Of a stretch of 9,457 nucleotides of DNA, positions 6,223 through 9,457 are shown piece after piece (the stretch's first letter is position 1; the number at the start of each line of letters is the position of its first letter). The stretch spans positions 1-9,457 of the forward strand of contig JAVFAS010000093.1 of the NCBI GenBank assembly GCA_034002405.1, written 5' to 3'. The stretch comes from SZUA-365 sp034002405. Lineage in GTDB: Bacteria; Bacteroidota; Ignavibacteria; SZUA-365. The position numbers and the translations under genes were made by a program. The notes beneath the pieces are model-generated. The model did no database searches and was not told the DNA's origin. It saw only the letters and a list, made by a program, of their open reading frames with translations.

Positions 6223-7012
6223 CACACCCGCGCACGCGTCCGCGACCCAGGAGACGGAAGCCGCCGTCCATGCGGAAGGATTGACCAAGCGCTTCGGCGC
6301 CTTCACCGCGGTGGACGGCATCTCGCTTGCGGTGATGCGTGGAGAGATTTTCGGCTTCCTCGGCGCGAATGGTGCCGGCAAGACCACCGCCATTCGCATG
6401 TTCTGCGGATTGCTCGCCCCCACCGCTGGTTTGGCCCGTGTCGCCGGCCACGACATCCGCACCAATGCACGAGATGTGAAGCGGAGCATCGGGTACATGA
6501 GCCAGCGATTCGCGCTCTATGACGATCTCACGATCGCACAGAACATCGAGTTTTATGGCGGGATCCATGGCCTCTCCCGAGCGCACATCCGTCAGCAGAC
6601 CGCGCGCCTGCTCGCGGATCTGCATCTCGAGGGACGTGGCAAACTCCTCACGCGTTCCCTCCCGTTGGGATGGAAACAACGACTGGCGCTGGGTGTCGCG
6701 ACACTGCATGATCCCCCGATCATTTTTCTCGACGAACCGACCGGTGGCGTCGATCCCATATCCCGACGGAATTTCTGGCGGCTCATCTATGACCTCGCCG
6801 CGGTGGGAAAAACCATTTTCGTCACGACGCATTACATGGACGAAGCGGAATACTGCGGGCGGCTCTCCATCATGTACGAGGGCAGGATCATCGAAATCGG
6901 CAAGCCGGGCGACCTGAAACGCATACACGGCAAATCCACGATACAGGAGGTGTTTGTCCATCTTGTTGGCGGATCCGATCCCCGGAAATCCGCGGGAGGA
7001 GTATCGGCATGA
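6212..7012 (+). CDS. ABC transporter ATP-binding protein, second of a pair (YbhF C-half-like), with non-canonical signature motif
   Basis: The protein has 266 residues. After a 20-residue Ala/Thr-rich N-terminal tail comes a complete ATPase core: A-loop region 'KRFGAFTAVDGI', Walker A GANGAGKTT (51-59, K57), Q-loop Gln in 'GYMSQ' (Q98), Walker B IIFLDEP (170-176, E175), 'GGVDP' D-loop and 'VTTHYMDEAE' with the switch H207. The signature is LPLGWKQ (150-156) instead of LSGGQ. From memory this variant also occurs in the second ATPase half of YbhF-type transporters, so it is probably ancestral rather than damage. It lacks the long C-terminal extension of its partner and ends shortly after 'STIQEVFVHLVGG'. 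AAGGAGGG at 6197-6204, 7 nt before ATG 6212, is a strong ribosome-binding site within the preceding gene. The last codon overlaps the next start as ATGA (7009-7012). It most likely forms a heterodimer with the first ATPase. Confidence 0.93.
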   Translation: MAADTPAHASATQETEAAVHAEGLTKRFGAFTAVDGISLAVMRGEIFGFLGANGAGKTTAIRMFCGLLAPTAGLARVAGHDIRTNARDVKRSIGYMSQRFALYDDLTIAQNIEFYGGIHGLSRAHIRQQTARLLADLHLEGRGKLLTRSLPLGWKQRLALGVATLHDPPIIFLDEPTGGVDPISRRNFWRLIYDLAAVGKTIFVTTHYMDEAEYCGRLSIMYEGRIIEIGKPGDLKRIHGKSTIQEVFVHLVGGSDPRKSAGGVSA

Positions 7013-8115
7013 GACAGCGGCTCATCGCGATCATGCGGAAGGAATTCACGCACATTTTCCGGGACTGGCGGACGCTCCTGATTATCATTCTCATGCCGAT
7101 CCTGATGATCATCCTTTACGGCTATGCCATCACGCTTGACATGCGCAACATTTCCTTCGCGGTCATCGACGAGGCGCGTACCCATGACAGCCGTCGGTTG
7201 ATCGAATCCTTCGCGGAAAATGAATTCTTCATACCCATCCCGCGCAGGATCCGTCGCGAGGATATCGATGGATTGTTCATGCGTCGGGAGGCCTCGCTCG
7301 TGCTCGTCATCCCGCGGAACTTCAGCCGGGACCTCCATGGTCGCGGCGGCCGCGCGCGCGTGCAGGTGATCATCGATGCGAGTGACAGCAACGTCGGCAC
7401 GTTCATCAGCAACTATACCGAGCAGGTTCTTCGGCGATTCAACCACGATCTTTCGGCCGTGCCGCCGATGCTGTATGATTTCGCCCCCCGCATCCTGTAC
7501 AATCCGGATATGAACACCACATTGTTTTTCGTGCCGGGTCTGATTGCGATTATTCTGATGCTGATCTCCGCGCTGCTGACGTCCATCGCCATCGCGCGGG
7601 AAAAGGAAAGCGGGACCATGGAGCAGATGCTCGTCTCGCCAGTGCACGCGCGGGAAATCATCATCGGGAAGGTCCTTCCCTACGTTCTCCTCGGGCTGTT
7701 CAACGCCGCGGTCATTGTCGCGAGCGCGCATGCATTCTTCGGCGTCCCGGTCCGTGGCAGCCTGCTGCTGCTCGCGCTTCTCTCGCTGCTGTTCGTCTTC
7801 GTCGCCCTCGCCTTCGGCCTGATGATCTCCACGGTCGCGCGCAGCCAATTAGTGGCGATGTTCATGACACTCATGGCGACCATTCTCCCCACCATCATGC
7901 TCAGCGGTTTCATGTTCCCGATCGCGAGCATGCCCGACCTCCTCCGCGCCGTGTCGCAGGTCATTCCCGCGACATGGTTTCTCGTGATCGTGCGCGGGAT
8001 CATGCTCAAGGGCGTGGGCATCGCCGAACTGTGGCCACAGGTTCTCGTCCTCCTCGGGCTGGGTGTTTTCCTGCTCGGCAATGCCATCCACCGTTTCCGG
8101 ATGCGTCTGGAATGA
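7009..8115 (+). CDS. ABC-2 type transporter permease, first of a pair (YbhS-like)
   Basis: The protein has 368 residues with the classic ABC-2 exporter layout. A cytoplasmic N-terminal coupling helix ('IAIMRKEFTHIFRDWRTL') is followed by TM1 at about 22-42, a large periplasmic domain at about 43-171 ('FAVIDEARTHDSRRLIESF' ... 'LVLVIPRNFSRDL' ... 'VQVIIDASDSNVG'), then about five membrane segments near 172-195, 222-245, 251-277, 281-304 and 342-360. The cytoplasmic loop after TM2 carries the family motif 'AREKESGTMEQMLVSPV' (196-212), which contacts the ATPases. 'GFMFPIASMP' and 'PATWFLVIVRGIMLKG' are further conserved ABC-2 landmarks. It should sit in the inner membrane and pair with the second permease. 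GGAGGAG at 6995-7001 serves ATG 7009, and the 4-nt ATGA overlap with the ATPase gene indicates coupled translation. The substrate is not deducible; drug-like amphipathic compounds are reported for the family. Confidence 0.93.
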   Translation: MRQRLIAIMRKEFTHIFRDWRTLLIIILMPILMIILYGYAITLDMRNISFAVIDEARTHDSRRLIESFAENEFFIPIPRRIRREDIDGLFMRREASLVLVIPRNFSRDLHGRGGRARVQVIIDASDSNVGTFISNYTEQVLRRFNHDLSAVPPMLYDFAPRILYNPDMNTTLFFVPGLIAIILMLISALLTSIAIAREKESGTMEQMLVSPVHAREIIIGKVLPYVLLGLFNAAVIVASAHAFFGVPVRGSLLLLALLSLLFVFVALAFGLMISTVARSQLVAMFMTLMATILPTIMLSGFMFPIASMPDLLRAVSQVIPATWFLVIVRGIMLKGVGIAELWPQVLVLLGLGVFLLGNAIHRFRMRLE

Positions 8116-8161
8116 CACACGCATGGAAGACATATGGAAATGAATCGAGGAGGATCGGCTA

Positions 8162-9286
8162 ATGCAACCCGTGTTGTATCTGATCCAAAAGGAATTCCGG
8201 CAGTTCTTCCGCGAACCGGCGCTGGTCATACTGCTGTTCCTCGCGCCGCTCGTGCAGATCACGCTGCTCGGATACGCGATCACCACTGACGTCAAGCAGG
8301 TGGACATCGTGGTGGCCGATTTCGATCGCGGTCCCATGAGTCGCGGTTTGGTGGGACAACTGAGCACCACGGAACACTTCAACCTCATCGGCACGGAGGA
8401 TGACCTCCGTGCGTTGCCCGCCTGGCTCGATGACGGGCGTGCGAAGCTCGCGCTCGTGATTCCGAGAAACTTTCAGCGTGACATCGTCCGCGGCGCGCGT
8501 CCCACCGTCCAGCTCCTGGTCGACGGCATCGACGGAAACAGCGCCGGTGTCGCGATGGGCTATTTATTGCGCATCGTCCAGCAGCATCAGGCCACGCTCG
8601 TCACCTCCGAGCCGCGCCTTGGTGCATCGCTGCGCAACCTCCGCCTCGCCGAGGCCGAGCCGCGGTACTGGTACAATCCCACCCTCGAGAGCCGCGTGTA
8701 TATCGTTCCGGGTATTGTCGCCTTGATCCTGCTCATCATCACCGTGTTCCTCACGAGCATGGGAATCGTGCGGGAAAAGGAAATCGGAACGCTGGAGCAG
8801 CTGATGGTCTCCCCGATCCGTGCCTGGCAGCTCATCCTCGGAAAAATCCTCCCCTTCAGCATCCTCGGCTTCATCGAGATGGCAATCGCGATGGGACTGG
8901 TGTATGTCATTTTCGGGATCGGCGTACAGGGGAGTGTTCTCCTCCTTTTCGCGGAATCCGCGATCTTTGTCCTGACGACACTCGGCGTCGGCATTTTCAT
9001 CTCAACCATCAGCGAAACCCAGCAGCAGGCGCTGTTTGTCGGATGGTTCTTCATGATCTTCGCCATGCTGCTCTCGGGATATTTCATGCCCATCGCGAAC
9101 ATGCCGGATGCAATCCAGTACATCACCTATCTCAATCCCCTGCGGTACTTCCTCACGATCCTGCGTGAAATCTATTTGAAAGGGACACCGCTGCAATACC
9201 TCCTCCCGGAAACCTTCGCGATGATCGTGTTCGGGATCGGTCTCTTCAGCCTGTCAGTGTGGCGCTACCGGCGTGTCCTCAAATAA
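8162..9286 (+). CDS. ABC-2 type transporter permease, second of a pair (YbhR-like)
   Basis: The protein has 374 residues with the same topology as its neighbour. A coupling helix ('IQKEFRQFFREPALV') leads to TM1 at about 20-40, a periplasmic domain at about 41-176 ('VDIVVADFDRGPMSRGLV', 'LALVIPRNFQRDI', 'QLLVDGIDGNSAG'), and then about five segments near 179-201, 226-250, 257-281, 288-311 and 347-367. The loop motif 'VREKEIGTLEQLMVSPI' (203-219), 'GYFMPIANMP' and 'NPLRYFLTILREIYLKG' are family hallmarks. The two permeases share motifs and architecture but are clearly diverged, consistent with an old duplication giving a heterodimeric channel. It follows the first permease after 46 nt. GAGGAGG at 8147-8153 lies 8 nt before ATG 8162. 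It is the last gene of the operon: its TAA at 9284-9286 is followed within about 70 nt by an IS110-type transposase start, and no intrinsic terminator is seen. Confidence 0.93.
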   Translation: MQPVLYLIQKEFRQFFREPALVILLFLAPLVQITLLGYAITTDVKQVDIVVADFDRGPMSRGLVGQLSTTEHFNLIGTEDDLRALPAWLDDGRAKLALVIPRNFQRDIVRGARPTVQLLVDGIDGNSAGVAMGYLLRIVQQHQATLVTSEPRLGASLRNLRLAEAEPRYWYNPTLESRVYIVPGIVALILLIITVFLTSMGIVREKEIGTLEQLMVSPIRAWQLILGKILPFSILGFIEMAIAMGLVYVIFGIGVQGSVLLLFAESAIFVLTTLGVGIFISTISETQQQALFVGWFFMIFAMLLSGYFMPIANMPDAIQYITYLNPLRYFLTILREIYLKGTPLQYLLPETFAMIVFGIGLFSLSVWRYRRVLK

Positions 9287-9291
9287 AATAT

Positions 9292-9359
9292 CATGCTAGC
9301 CCCTGACGGAAAGTATTCGCACTTTCCGGTTGTCGTCAAACAACCAGGAGGCCAGCATG
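9292..9359 (+). promoter_or_regulatory. Folded leader of the IS110 transposase: three-stem structure covering the ribosome-binding site and start codon
   Basis: CATGCTAGCC (9292-9301) pairs with GGCCAGCATG (9350-9359) at 9 of 10 positions. Inside this outer stem are two tandem perfect hairpins: 9307-9314 with 9321-9328 (8 bp, loop ATTCGC), and 9328-9333 with 9340-9345 (6 bp, loop CGTCAA), sharing base 9328. The right arm of the outer stem contains the last two bases of the Shine-Dalgarno AGGAGG (9346-9351) and the transposase ATG (9357-9359). Transcripts entering from the efflux operon would therefore be able to hide the start site. No T-run follows, so it is not an intrinsic terminator. A relation to IS110 bridge RNA is possible, but the region is short for one. 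Confidence 0.55.
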
Positions 9360-9457
9360 AAGTGTGTCCGCAAAGTATCACAGGTTGATTCCTTTGTCAA
9401 GGGATTCGAACAAAAGACATGGTGGGTTGGGCTCGACGTGCACCGTCGCAGTTACGC
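9357..9457 (+). CDS. IS110-family transposase, N-terminal fragment (runs off the window)
   Basis: The first 33 residues are visible, ending '...FEQKTWWVGLDVHRRSY', with the frame still open at the window end. 'W.VGLDVHR.SY' is the first catalytic block of IS110/IS1111 transposases, whose RuvC-like DEDD domain begins with the Asp of 'G.DVHK'; here that is D27. These enzymes act as recombinases guided by an element-encoded bridge RNA in the characterised cases. The Shine-Dalgarno AGGAGG at 9346-9351 lies 5 nt before the ATG. The C-terminal Tnp_20-like domain with its catalytic Ser would lie beyond the window, so whether the gene is intact is unknown. Confidence 0.85.
   Translation, partial: MKCVRKVSQVDSFVKGFEQKTWWVGLDVHRRSY

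Larger units (their letters stand above)
9287..9457 (+). mobile_element. Left part of an IS110-family insertion sequence (truncated by window edge)
   Basis: The transposase start at 9357 and the structured 70-nt leader before it mark the beginning of an insertion sequence inserted immediately behind the efflux operon. IS110-family elements lack ordinary terminal inverted repeats and usually leave no target duplication, so the exact left boundary cannot be fixed from one end. I give the first base after the permease stop as the outer limit. The right end lies outside the window. Confidence 0.7.

Noticed and set aside
9307..9345. Tandem hairpins after the last permease as an intrinsic terminator of the efflux operon
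   Set aside because: Neither stem is followed by a T-run on the + strand, and both are better explained as part of the IS110 leader.

Overview
The window is about 60% GC by eye and carries ten genes, all on the + strand: eight complete, plus one truncated at each edge of the window. The best taxonomic clue is the secreted protein at 766-2121. It ends in a type IX secretion (Por) C-terminal sorting-like domain, preceded by the 'LPVELSLFEA...W.TETETQNFGFQVQRS...YRLKQLDRDG' module typical of the Bacteroidota/Chlorobiota/Ignavibacteria/Kapabacteria superphylum. The GC content and the use of clear Shine-Dalgarno sequences fit a high-GC Ignavibacteria/Kapabacteria-like lineage better than a classical Bacteroidia. 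This placement is inference; no rRNA or other marker gene is present.

Layout. (a) 1-174 is the C-terminal Fis-type helix-turn-helix of a truncated regulator, most likely a sigma-54-dependent NtrC-family response regulator. It is followed after 6 nt by (b) an archaemetzincin zinc protease (181-714). (c) 766-2121 is a secreted beta-rich protein of unknown role with a signal peptide and a T9SS-like tail. (d) 2122-2343 is non-coding. It holds a perfect 12-bp dyad with a GAAA centre, a TTGACA/TATTTT promoter candidate and three 13-bp-spaced direct repeats. (e) 2344-9286 is a compact six-protein efflux operon preceded by its regulator: TetR regulator, TolC-like outer-membrane channel, lipoprotein HlyD/YbhG-like adaptor, two separate ABC ATPases and two ABC-2 permeases. 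(f) 9287-9457 is the left edge of an IS110-family insertion sequence, whose transposase runs out of the window.

How the genes work together. The 2344-9286 cluster resembles the Escherichia coli CecR-YbhG-YbhF-YbhS-YbhR exporter. Here the double ATPase YbhF is two genes, and a dedicated TolC-type channel sits inside the operon. The two ATPases carry complementary departures from consensus: a Pro replaces the H-loop His in the first, and an LPLGW signature replaces LSGGQ in the second. If they pair as a heterodimer, one nucleotide site would be canonical and the other degenerate. The permeases, the lipid-anchored adaptor and the outer-membrane channel would form a tripartite pump across both membranes, probably repressed by the TetR protein. 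The substrate cannot be read from the sequence.

I see no convincing wholly new system. The points most worth a second look are the asymmetric ATPase pair, the folded leader of the IS110 transposase that could sequester its start site, the regulatory region before the TetR gene, and the bacterial archaemetzincin.
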